Source: DATDCV01 sp036524155 (GTDB taxonomy: Bacteria; Verrucomicrobiota; Verrucomicrobiia; Limisphaerales; UBA8199). Taken from it: 33,500 nt of DNA. Made by a program: the position numbers and the translations under genes. This document shows, piece by piece, positions 21,174 to 30,400 of the stretch. Under the pieces are notes generated by a model. The model worked only from the letters and a program-made list of their open reading frames with translations, did no database searches and had not been told where the DNA came from. How positions within the stretch are numbered: position 1 is the stretch's first letter; every line of letters begins with the position of its first letter. The stretch covers positions 1-33,500 of the forward strand of contig DATDCV010000485.1 of NCBI GenBank assembly GCA_036524155.1, read 5' to 3'.

Positions 21174-24098
21174 ATGAATTGGCGCTTTCCAGGCTCTCAA
21201 TCTCGACCCCATTTCTCCGTTGCTGCGCTTTGGTTGCTGTTATTCTTGGCGGTTTGCCAGGCGATCGCAGGCGCAAAAGCCCGGGCGGCGACGTCTTCCG
21301 GGTTCGGTGCGCAGTTTGCCAATCCGCCGGCCGAATCGCGCATCATCAAGATTATTCATTCCTGGCCGGACGACGACGCCCGGCAGGATGCGCTCATCCG
21401 AACGCTATCTGGCCAGGGCTTCGGTGGGGTGGTCTGCAATGTTTCATTTACGGAGTACCTGCAGAGCGAGGCGAAATGGAAGGCCTTCACCCGCGCGGTT
21501 GCGGAAGCCAAAAAGGCCGGCTTTGCCCTTTGGCTCTACGATGAAAAAGGCTACCCCTCGGCGACTGCGGGAGGTTTGGTGCTTCGCGACCACCCGGAAT
21601 GGGAAGCGCGTGGCCTGCTGATCGCGACCGCCGAGGCCGAAAATGCGCTCGCCACTCTGGAAATCCCCCCCGGCACGCCGAGGCTGATCGCCGCTTTACC
21701 GTTTCAGGGAGGCAAACTCGCAATCCAACAAGTGACGAACCTCTCCCGTTGCGTTGTCTCGGGCAGATTGTCCTGGCAGGCCCCACCGGGTCGATGGCTC
21801 GTTATTGCCATAATCGAGGACCGCCTTTACGAAGGTACTCATGCCTCAATGAGCCTCTCAGAGCACATGCCTTACCCGAACCTGCTCGACCCCGAACCGA
21901 CAGCGCGGTTTCTCGAACTCACGCACGGAGCCTACTCGGCGCACCTTGGCAATGACCTCGGCAAAGACTTTGTCTCCACATTCACAGACGAGCCCTCCCT
22001 GATGAGCCTGTTTCTGCGGCCGATGCCTTATCGGGTGCTGCCTTGGTCCGCCAACCTCGCCACGGAATTTCGAGGGCGGCACGGCTACAGCATCGAAGCG
22101 AAGCTGCCGGCGCTGGTCGCTGACATCGGTCCGGAAACGGGACGAATTCGGTATGATTACTGGAAGATGGTCGGCGAGTTGGTTGCGGAGAACTACTTCG
22201 GCCAGATCCAGCGGTGGTGCAAGCAGCACGACATACTTTCAGGCGGGCATCTGCTGATGGAGGAAAACCTGGCGAACCAGATCGCGCTCTACGGCGACTT
22301 TTTTGCCTGTTTGCGGCGCCTTGACGCACCCAGCATCGACTGCCTCACCAGTCTTCCCGAGCAAGTGCCGTGGTACATCGCGCGGCTCGCCGGCAGCGCC
22401 GCCGACCTGGAGCAAAAGACTGTCACGATGTGCGAAACGTCCGATCACAGCCAGCGCTATCGCCCAGCCGGGGACAGACGTGCGCCTCAGACCGTGACTC
22501 CCGCACAAATCCGTGGCACCTGCAACCGGCTGATGGTTTCGGGGATCGACACGGTCACCAGCTACTATTCCTTCGATGGGCTCACGGACGGCCAGCTTCG
22601 GGAACTGAACGAGTATATCGGCCGCTGCTGTTTTGCCTTGAAAGGCGGTCACCAGGTTGCGGACATTGCCGTTCTTTACCCGATCGAAAGCGTTTGGCCG
22701 CGCTTCACTCCCTCGCGCCATTACGCCAACGAGTGTCCTGCCGCCGCCGAGGTTGAGAACGTGTTCCGCGACGTCTCCGACACGCTGTTCGCGGCAGGAC
22801 GGGATTTTACCTATGTGGATGGCCGGGCCCTGGCTGAGGCCAAAGTGCGCGACGGCGCCCTCGTCCATGGCGACCTGCGCTGGCGTGTCGTGATATTGCC
22901 CGACGCGGACACTCTTCCGATTCGAGCTTGGGAGAATCTCGCGCGATTCGTCTCAACGGGCGGGGTGCTCATCTCCATCGGCGCGCTGCCAACAAACAGC
23001 GAGACTGAATTCCCTTCCGCCCGGGTTCAAACCCTGGCGGCGACCATTTTCGGGTCCGTTGCCTCCGGCCCGTCCCGAGAAAAGAGCGATGGTGCTTCCA
23101 CCAAACTGTTGCCGCGCATATCCGCCAACGCTGCCGGCGGGGCCGGATTTGCGTTGCCTCCGGAGCTAACCAGCCTTCTGCCTGTCCTGCTTGATTCAAT
23201 GCTCGAACGCGATTGTGGGTTTTCGGGCGACAGCCCGTCGCTTAAGTACACCCATCGTCGAATCGAAAAGCGGGATGTGTATTTTGTGATCAACGACAGC
23301 AACAAGCGATGGAAAGGCATGGTTAGTCTCTGCGCCGATGGCTCTTGCGAGCAATGGGACGCTGTGACTGGCCAGGCCGCTTCTGTTGCCGACGCGCAGC
23401 GAGTCGTCCTCGACCTCGCACCCTATGGCTCAGCCATTTTCCGAGCGGAGCGGGCGAGGGTGCCGAAGCGCCACAAACCCGGCAAAGAAATGCTTCCCGC
23501 ATTCACCCTTCGGAAGCTGCCGCGCGTATCGCCCACCGTCGGGCGCGGAGAGTTCGTGCGGGAGCAGACCTCAGAGCTCGATGCTTCGGCAGGCGCTCGA
23601 ACCGAGCAGCCAACCCCAGCTCAGCCGGTTCACGCGAGCTGGCGAGTCTGCGGTGCTATTACGAAAGGGCAGGTGGATACTTTCCTGTTCCTGAACTTCG
23701 CCTGCTCAGAAAACCCCAGGCTCGAGACAGCCCACACCCTGGTCCTCGACACCTGGGTTCCGGAGGGCCAAAAATCCCCCACCCAGCTCCTGGCCATTCT
23801 CCACGAGACGAGCGGCGCCGACTATATCGCATCAACGGGGCGTTTGCTTAACGCGCCCGGCCATCAGCAGAGCTGGATTCCGTGGACGCGCTTCCAGCTC
23901 GCCGGCTGGTCCAAGGACCCCAACGGCCGGCTCGACCTTGAGGAGGTTCGCGATCTTCGAATCGGTTGGGGCGGTTATCTTGGGGCTGAGGGTGAAAACG
24001 TTGAGTTCAGCCTGGCGCAGCCGCGAGTGGCGACCCTCTCGTTCGACCGGACAGGCAACACCTCCCCCAGTAAGGATCGGCCCCTTCTCGGGAAATGA
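21174..24098 (+). CDS. Secreted glycoside hydrolase-like protein (GH106-like TIM barrel)
   Basis: 974 residues from the ATG at 21174 (an in-frame ATG at 21162 is possible). A signal peptide covers about residues 1-41 (core VAALWLLLFLAVCQAIAGA). The barrel opens 'IIHSWPDDDARQDALIRTLS', 'GFGGVVCNVSF', then 'GFALWLYDEKGYPSATAGGL' (about 117-136). This is the 'lwlYDE.gwPSG.aGG' block seen in GH106-like and related rhamnosidase-type proteins. Further acidic motifs are 'STFTDEPS' (268-275) and 'SGGHLLMEENLANQIALYGD' (356-375), candidates for catalytic glutamates. Residues about 815-955 form a C-terminal beta-sandwich ending 'LDLEEVRDLRIGWGGYLGAE', like carbohydrate-binding modules. Exact family and substrate are unknown. 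glpK starts 74 bp downstream on the same strand. Confidence 0.72.
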   Translation: MNWRFPGSQSRPHFSVAALWLLLFLAVCQAIAGAKARAATSSGFGAQFANPPAESRIIKIIHSWPDDDARQDALIRTLSGQGFGGVVCNVSFTEYLQSEAKWKAFTRAVAEAKKAGFALWLYDEKGYPSATAGGLVLRDHPEWEARGLLIATAEAENALATLEIPPGTPRLIAALPFQGGKLAIQQVTNLSRCVVSGRLSWQAPPGRWLVIAIIEDRLYEGTHASMSLSEHMPYPNLLDPEPTARFLELTHGAYSAHLGNDLGKDFVSTFTDEPSLMSLFLRPMPYRVLPWSANLATEFRGRHGYSIEAKLPALVADIGPETGRIRYDYWKMVGELVAENYFGQIQRWCKQHDILSGGHLLMEENLANQIALYGDFFACLRRLDAPSIDCLTSLPEQVPWYIARLAGSAADLEQKTVTMCETSDHSQRYRPAGDRRAPQTVTPAQIRGTCNRLMVSGIDTVTSYYSFDGLTDGQLRELNEYIGRCCFALKGGHQVADIAVLYPIESVWPRFTPSRHYANECPAAAEVENVFRDVSDTLFAAGRDFTYVDGRALAEAKVRDGALVHGDLRWRVVILPDADTLPIRAWENLARFVSTGGVLISIGALPTNSETEFPSARVQTLAATIFGSVASGPSREKSDGASTKLLPRISANAAGGAGFALPPELTSLLPVLLDSMLERDCGFSGDSPSLKYTHRRIEKRDVYFVINDSNKRWKGMVSLCADGSCEQWDAVTGQAASVADAQRVVLDLAPYGSAIFRAERARVPKRHKPGKEMLPAFTLRKLPRVSPTVGRGEFVREQTSELDASAGARTEQPTPAQPVHASWRVCGAITKGQVDTFLFLNFACSENPRLETAHTLVLDTWVPEGQKSPTQLLAILHETSGADYIASTGRLLNAPGHQQSWIPWTRFQLAGWSKDPNGRLDLEEVRDLRIGWGGYLGAEGENVEFSLAQPRVATLSFDRTGNTSPSKDRPLLGK

Positions 24099-24172
24099 AC
24101 TTAACACGCCGGCCGGGCACTGGTCGGTGACATTCCGTTTACATTTGCCGAAGGATGCGTTCTCATTAGGCC

Positions 24173-25678
24173 ATGGCTTTTATCCTCGCGTTAGACCAGG
24201 GTACCACGAGCTGCCGTGCGATTATTTTCGATCACAGCGGAGCAGTGCGCGCGAGCGTGCAGCGGGAGTTCGAGCAGATATTCCCTCAAGCCGGCTGGGT
24301 CGAGCACAATCCACGCGAGATTTGGTCAACGCAACGAGAGGTCGCCCGGGAGGCGCTTGCCCGGGCTGGGCTGGAGGCTGGCGATATCAGCGCGCTGGGC
24401 ATCACGAATCAACGCGAAACGACGGTGTTGTGGGACAAGCGCACGGGAGAACCTGTCCACAACGCGATTGTCTGGCAGGATCGGCGCACGGCCGGTTTCT
24501 GCGATGAACTGAAGCAGGCTGGGCACGAGGAGTTGTTCCGGAGCAAGACGGGATTGGTCATCGACGCGTATTTTTCCGGCAGCAAGCTGCGCTGGCTGCT
24601 CGACAACGTTCCGGGCGCGCGCGAACGGGCCAATCGCGGCGAGTTAGCCTTTGGTACGATCGATTCCTGGCTGCTCTGGAATCTCACGGGTGGCGAGTTG
24701 CACGTGACTGACTCCACCAATGCGTCGCGCACCATGTTATTCAATATCGGGACCGGCTCGTGGGACGAGGAGTTGTTGAGGGTGCTGGATGTTCCGCCTG
24801 ACGTGCTGCCGGAAGTCCGCTCGTCGAGCGAAGTCTATGGCGAGACCGAAGCGGGCCTGTTCAAGCAGGCGCTGCCCATCGGCGGCATCGCGGGCGATCA
24901 ACAGGCGGCTTTGTTCGGCCAGACTTGTTTTCGTCGCGGCCTGGCAAAAAACACGTATGGCACCGGCTGTTTCATGCTGATGAACATCGGCGGCGAGGCG
25001 ACCCCCTCGCACCACAAACTGCTCACCACGGTCGCATGGAGGACTGCGGGCCAGATGGAGTACGCGCTCGAAGGCAGCGTGTTCATTGGCGGCGCGGTGG
25101 TTCAATGGCTCCGGGACGGGTTGGGTCTGGTGAAAAGCTCAGGCGAGATAGAAAGCCTGGCCGCCCGGGTGCCGGATTCGGGCGGTGTTTACCTCGTGCC
25201 GGCGTTTGCAGGGCTGGGCGCGCCCCATTGGGACCAATATGCGCGCGGCACCATCACCGGCCTCACCCGCGGGACCACCGGGGCGCACCTTGCGCGCGCC
25301 GCGCTTGAGGGGATCGCTTTCCAGGTGGCCGATGTCCTGGATGTCATGAAGGATGATTCGGGCATTGCGCTGAACGAATTGCGCGTTGATGGCGGCGCGT
25401 CCGCCAACAACCTCCTGATGCAGTTCCAGGCGGATCTGCTTCGGGTGCCCGTGGTGAGGCCTAAGGTGCTGGAGACGACAGCGCTCGGGGCAGCTTACCT
25501 CGCGGGCCTGGCGGTGGGGTTCTGGAAAGATCGTCGCGAACTCGAGCAGTCCTGGCAAGCGGAGCGCGCTTTTGTTCCGAGCAGGAGCGCTGATGAAATG
25601 GCCTATCGCCGCAGCCGGTGGGGCGAAGCACTGAAGCGCGCTCGCGACTGGGAAACGCGGGATCATCTCAGTGCGTGA
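24173..25678 (+). CDS. glpK: Glycerol kinase
   Basis: 501 residues, the usual length. FGGY-kinase motifs are complete: the phosphate loop 'LALDQGTTSCRAIIFDHSG', then 'GWVEHNPREIW', and 'ITNQRETTVLWDKRTGEPVH' with NAIVWQDRRT, which contacts glycerol. 'GIAGDQQAALFGQTCF' and 'KNTYGTGCFMLMNIGG' bind ATP, and 'ELRVDGGASANNLLMQFQAD' closes the second domain. The enzyme phosphorylates glycerol to sn-glycerol-3-phosphate in the cytoplasm. The start at 24173 is fixed by the family's N-terminus. glpD follows after 97 bp, so the pair likely forms an operon. No glpF facilitator or regulator is seen in the window. Confidence 0.97.
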   Translation: MAFILALDQGTTSCRAIIFDHSGAVRASVQREFEQIFPQAGWVEHNPREIWSTQREVAREALARAGLEAGDISALGITNQRETTVLWDKRTGEPVHNAIVWQDRRTAGFCDELKQAGHEELFRSKTGLVIDAYFSGSKLRWLLDNVPGARERANRGELAFGTIDSWLLWNLTGGELHVTDSTNASRTMLFNIGTGSWDEELLRVLDVPPDVLPEVRSSSEVYGETEAGLFKQALPIGGIAGDQQAALFGQTCFRRGLAKNTYGTGCFMLMNIGGEATPSHHKLLTTVAWRTAGQMEYALEGSVFIGGAVVQWLRDGLGLVKSSGEIESLAARVPDSGGVYLVPAFAGLGAPHWDQYARGTITGLTRGTTGAHLARAALEGIAFQVADVLDVMKDDSGIALNELRVDGGASANNLLMQFQADLLRVPVVRPKVLETTALGAAYLAGLAVGFWKDRRELEQSWQAERAFVPSRSADEMAYRRSRWGEALKRARDWETRDHLSA

Positions 25679-25775
25679 GCGTGGTGGCGGCCTCGGAGCG
25701 GGTCTCGAGCCATGATGGGCTGACCGCTGCCGGCCGGCGACCTTGGAATTCGGACTCTGAACTTTGAAGCAACTT

Positions 25776-27344
25776 ATGAAGCGCGAAACTTCCCTCAATC
25801 AAATCCTGAACGGTGAGACCTGGGACGTGGCGATCGTGGGCGGCGGAGCCACCGGGCTCGGGATCGCGGTCGATGCCGCGACGCGAGGCTACAAGGTGGG
25901 GCTCTTCGAGCAAAGCGACTTTGGCAAAGGGACCTCGAGCCGTTCGACCAAGTTGGTCCACGGCGGGGTCCGCTACCTGCAACAGGGGAACGTATCGCTG
26001 GTGATGGAGGCGCTAAAGGAACGGGGCCTGCTGTTTCGTAACGCGCCGCACCTGGTGCATGATTTGCCTTTTGTAGTTCCCAACTACCAGTGGTGGGAGA
26101 CGCCCTTTTACGGCATCGGCCTCAAGGTTTATGATTTGCTGGCCGGCAAGTACGGCTTCGGCCGCTCGGTGCTGCTTTCGCGTGAGGAAGTCCTCGAACG
26201 CATCCCGACGCTGCAGCGGGAGGGTTTGAGAGGCGGCGTGCTTTATCATGACGGCCAATTCGACGACAGCCGGTTGCTGGTGAACCTCGCTCAAACCGCC
26301 GCCGAACATGGCGCCGTGATTTTGAACTACGCCCGAGTGTGCCGGCTCGTCAAGGACACGGAGGGGATGATCGCCGGCCTCGAATTCCGGGATGAGGAAA
26401 CGGGCTGCGAACACCAGGTAAAGGCTCGTAGTGTGATTAATGCGACAGGCCCGTTCTGTGACGAGGTCCGGCGTCAGGACGATCCTCAGGCCGAACCGAT
26501 GATGGCCTTGAGCCAGGGAGTGCATATCGTGTTGGACCGATCGTTTCTTCCGGGCCAAACCGCCATCATGGTGCCGCACACCCGCGATGGGCGGGTCATG
26601 TTCGCCATACCCTGGCACGGTCACGCGGTCGTCGGCACGACCGATACTGCGATTTCGGAGGCCTCGCTCGAGCCGAGACCGCTGCCGGGCGAAATCGACT
26701 TCATCCTCGAAACGGCCAGTGATTACCTTGCCAAACGCCCAAGCCGTTCCGATATTCTGAGCGTTTTTACCGGCATCCGTCCGCTGGTGGACTCTGGCAA
26801 GGCCGGTGGCACCGCCGCGCTTTCGCGCGAGCACACGATCACCATATCCAAATCAGGACTGCTGACGATTACGGGAGGCAAATGGACCACTTACCGGAAA
26901 ATGTCCGAGGAATGCGTCGAGCACGCCATTGTGTTGGGCCGGCTCGATGAGCGGCCGTGCGTCACCCGCACCTTGCCGGTGCATGGTGTCCAGAACGCCT
27001 CCTCAGCGAACGGCGATCTGTCGGTTTACGGTTCGGATGGACCGGCCATCGCGGCCCTGATGCGCGACCGCCCGGAATGGGCTTCGCGTTTGCACGAAGC
27101 GCTGCCAATCGTCGCTGCCCAGGTCGTTTGGGCGGTGCGCGAAGAAATGGCGCGAACTGTCGACGATGTGCTGGCCCGGCGTACTCGCGCTCTCTATCTG
27201 GATGCGCGCGCGGCGCTCGCCATGGCGCCGGCGGTCGCGCACCTCATCGCCTCGGAATTGGGACGGGATGATGCGTGGCAGAGGCAGCAGATCAGCGATT
27301 TTGGCGGAATCGCATCCAGCTTTACTGTTTCACAGGACAGTTAG
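25776..27344 (+). CDS. glpD: FAD-dependent glycerol-3-phosphate dehydrogenase
   Basis: 522 residues. I prefer the ATG at 25776; a TTG four codons upstream is also in frame. The N-terminal FAD dinucleotide fold reads 'WDVAIVGGGATGLGIAVDAA', followed by the GlpD signature 'SSRSTKLVHGGVRYLQQGNV' and 'FVVPNYQWWETPFYGIGLKV'. 'VINATGPFCDEVR', 'GRVMFAIPWHGHAVVGTTDT' and 'FTGIRPLVDSG' are substrate-domain motifs. The C-terminal helical domain ends 'REEMARTVDDVLARRTRALY'. The enzyme oxidises glycerol-3-phosphate to dihydroxyacetone phosphate at the inner membrane face and passes electrons to quinone. With glpK just upstream it completes glycerol catabolism and would also use G3P released by the exported GDPD if imported. 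Confidence 0.96.
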   Translation: MKRETSLNQILNGETWDVAIVGGGATGLGIAVDAATRGYKVGLFEQSDFGKGTSSRSTKLVHGGVRYLQQGNVSLVMEALKERGLLFRNAPHLVHDLPFVVPNYQWWETPFYGIGLKVYDLLAGKYGFGRSVLLSREEVLERIPTLQREGLRGGVLYHDGQFDDSRLLVNLAQTAAEHGAVILNYARVCRLVKDTEGMIAGLEFRDEETGCEHQVKARSVINATGPFCDEVRRQDDPQAEPMMALSQGVHIVLDRSFLPGQTAIMVPHTRDGRVMFAIPWHGHAVVGTTDTAISEASLEPRPLPGEIDFILETASDYLAKRPSRSDILSVFTGIRPLVDSGKAGGTAALSREHTITISKSGLLTITGGKWTTYRKMSEECVEHAIVLGRLDERPCVTRTLPVHGVQNASSANGDLSVYGSDGPAIAALMRDRPEWASRLHEALPIVAAQVVWAVREEMARTVDDVLARRTRALYLDARAALAMAPAVAHLIASELGRDDAWQRQQISDFGGIASSFTVSQDS

Positions 27345-27497
27345 AGTTAGAATTGCTGTTGCTGTCTCGCTTGACAAACGGGGCCGGTGATCATAAGCCT
27401 GGAGCAGTTTTGATGCGCCGACTCCACGCGCAGGCAGCTTTGCTCTGGACGAGGAACACGGCGCACACAATCTGCGTCCCAAACGCCAAAACATTAT

Positions 27498-30400
27498 ATG
27501 AACCCAAACCCAAAACAGTTCCTTTGTGTTGCCAGGACCATCAAGGTTACAGCACTGGCGGCCGCGTTGGTGGTTGCCCAAGAGACCTTGGCCCAAACCA
27601 TCCCTAACGCGAGCTTTGAAGCGGACAACTTCACTGTTTCCCCAGGATACATCAGCGGGAACACCGCGATTACCGGCTGGACCGGAACCCCCGCGGACAG
27701 AGTGGGCCTCAACCCGGCGTCGGGCAGCCCGTTTGCCGACAACGGAGCCATACCGGATGGCAGCAAAGTAGCGTTCATCCAATCGAACGTCAGCGACCCA
27801 GCCACGCCATCTACACTGACCACGACGATCAGCGGGCTGACGCCGGGCACGGCTTACCGGGTAATCTTCCGCGCGAACGCGCGAACCGCGACTACGCCCA
27901 ATGTTAAAGTCTATGTCGATGGTCTGGCGGTCTTGCTGCCCGGCGGGCCGGATGGGTTTTCCACGGCGGATGTGGGCGGGTCGAATCCCTACTGGTACGT
28001 GGCCTGTGAATTCACCGCGGCTGCGGCGTCCGCAACCCTGGCGGTGGTGAATGACGCGACAGGCGACCAGACATTGCTGGTGGACGATTTCAAAATCGCG
28101 CCCAGTACCGGAAGATGGTCCATTTCGCCGTGGAATGGCGATATCGACTCGGGCGTGGATTCCACCTATTTGTACACCCACGCGTACAATTTCGGGAGCA
28201 GCGCCAGCCCGGTGATCAACGAAATCACGTTCACCGGGATTCCCGGGACGGGCCCTGCGGTCGCCGGACGTTTTTCCACCACCTACCTGACCGCCGGCCC
28301 GGTCCACGACTCCTCCATTATGGTCTTTGACAATAGCGCGATCATGGCGAGCGACTTCGTCTATGGCGGGAACGTTCCGGCGGGGCTGTTCCAGAGCATC
28401 ACGCTGCAGGGTCTGACGCCGGGGACCGAGTACCTCATCACTGTCTATTCGGTAGCCTGGGAAGACCCAAACGTAGGAAGCCGCTGGGCCATCTTTAACG
28501 TGGGCGACGATTACCGGACCATCAACCAGGACCAGTATTCGAACGATTACGGGATCCGCGTTTCGTATCGTTATGTGGCGGACGCGACGGGGACGATAAC
28601 TCTGAAGTTCGCGCCCTATAATCCGGTGAACGTCAGCTTTCATGTTTACGGTTTCAGCAACCGGGAGGCGCAATCGCGCTTTGTGGCGCCAATCATCACG
28701 GCGCAACCGAAAAGCGTGATTGTGTCGCCGGACCTTTCAGTGCAATTCAGTGTCGCCGCGTCGGGAGTTCCCCTGCCGGCCTACCAGTGGCGGTTCAACG
28801 GGGGTGCAATCGCCAACGCGACGGACACCGCCTATACACTGCCTTCCGCCACCCTGGCCGATGTCGGCAACTACGATGTGGTGGTGTCGAATCGCGCCGG
28901 GATGGTGACGAGCGTTGTCGCTCATCTCACCGTGGGCCTGCCGATGGCCAACTCGAGCTTCGAGCTCGATAGCTTTTTCACCTGGCCGGGGTACATCAGC
29001 GGAAACACTCCCATCACCGGCTGGACGTGGACCTCGGCCGGCGGCGCAGGGATCAACCCGGTCCAGGGCAGCACTACCCCCAATCCTTTCGCCGACAACG
29101 GCCAGGTGCCACATGGAAACCAGGTGGCGTTCCTTCAGGGCGATGGCACTCTCAGTCAGACCGTCAGCGGTCTCACCGTCGGTGCGCAGTACTATATCCA
29201 TTACTTCGAGAACGGACGGACGACGGTGACAATACCGGGGCTGGAGCTCAAGGCAGGCGGCATCACGGTTGTGCCCGCGCACTCGGTGACGCCGGTGCGA
29301 GGTGGCAATTCTTATTATGAAATCTCCAGTGAGGTCTTCGTGCCCGGCGCGGCCGATCTGGAACTGGCGTTCATAAAGAGCAGCCCGCAGGGCGATGACT
29401 GCACCGCGCTGGTCGATAACGTCGCCGTGATTCCAGTGCCAGCCGGGACGCCGCCTTCGGTGGGCACGCAACCACAACCGCTGACCGTGTACGTCGGTGA
29501 GCCGGCGAGCTTTTCGGCGGTGGCCCAGGGCAGCCTGCCGCTCCACTATCAGTGGCGTCTCAACGGCAACCCCATCGCCGACGCGACGACCACAACCCTG
29601 ACGCTCCCATCCGTGAGGCTGCCTGACGAGGGGGATTACACGGTTGTGGTCACCAACTCCTTTGGCTCGGTGACCAGCACTGTGGCCCGGTTGTCGTTGC
29701 TGGAAAGTATTCCCACGTTGCGCAACACCGGCATTGATGACGCGGGCGCTACGTTGCCGGCGGCTGCAGTCGACCCATTCTGGACGTTGCTGGTCAACCC
29801 GGATGGCGGCTCCACGAACGTTTACGTGGGGAACGACGGTTGGCCGATCCAGGCGGGCACATGGATGGTCAACAGCGCCACGTCGAAGTGGGTTGGCTCT
29901 CGCGCGGAGGTCGGCAACGCGGCCATCCCGAGCGGGACGTATCTGTACCGCACTACATTCGATCTGACCGGGCGTGACACCAACACCGTGACGATCACCG
30001 GGCGGTGGGCGACCGATGACAGCGGCACCGCCGTCTATCTCAACGGGACAACGATCAGTGTGCCGTTAGCCGGCGGCTTTGGCGCCTGGACGACCTTCAC
30101 GATCTCAACCGCCACCGCCAGTTTCCTGGGGGGCACCAACACGCTCGACTTCGGGGTGAACAACGGCAACGCGGGGCCGACAGGGTTGCGCGTGGAATTC
30201 ACCAGGACCAGCGCGCGGACGCTGCCTGGAATTCCCGCCGGGATCGGGATTCCGCCTCAGGGGGGGACGTTCACCGAAGGCGACACCGTGGTGCTCGCCG
30301 TTACCGCTACGGGCACACTGCCGCTAAGTTACCAGTGGGCGAAAGATGGGGTGAACTTGTCAGGCAAGACAGACGCTACCCTGACCCTGGTGGGAGTCAC

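Noticed and set aside
27330..28706. Minus-strand open frame of 458 codons opposite the Ig-like protein
   Set aside because: Composition is typical of an antisense shadow and no domain is visible, while the plus strand has a signal peptide and clear modules.
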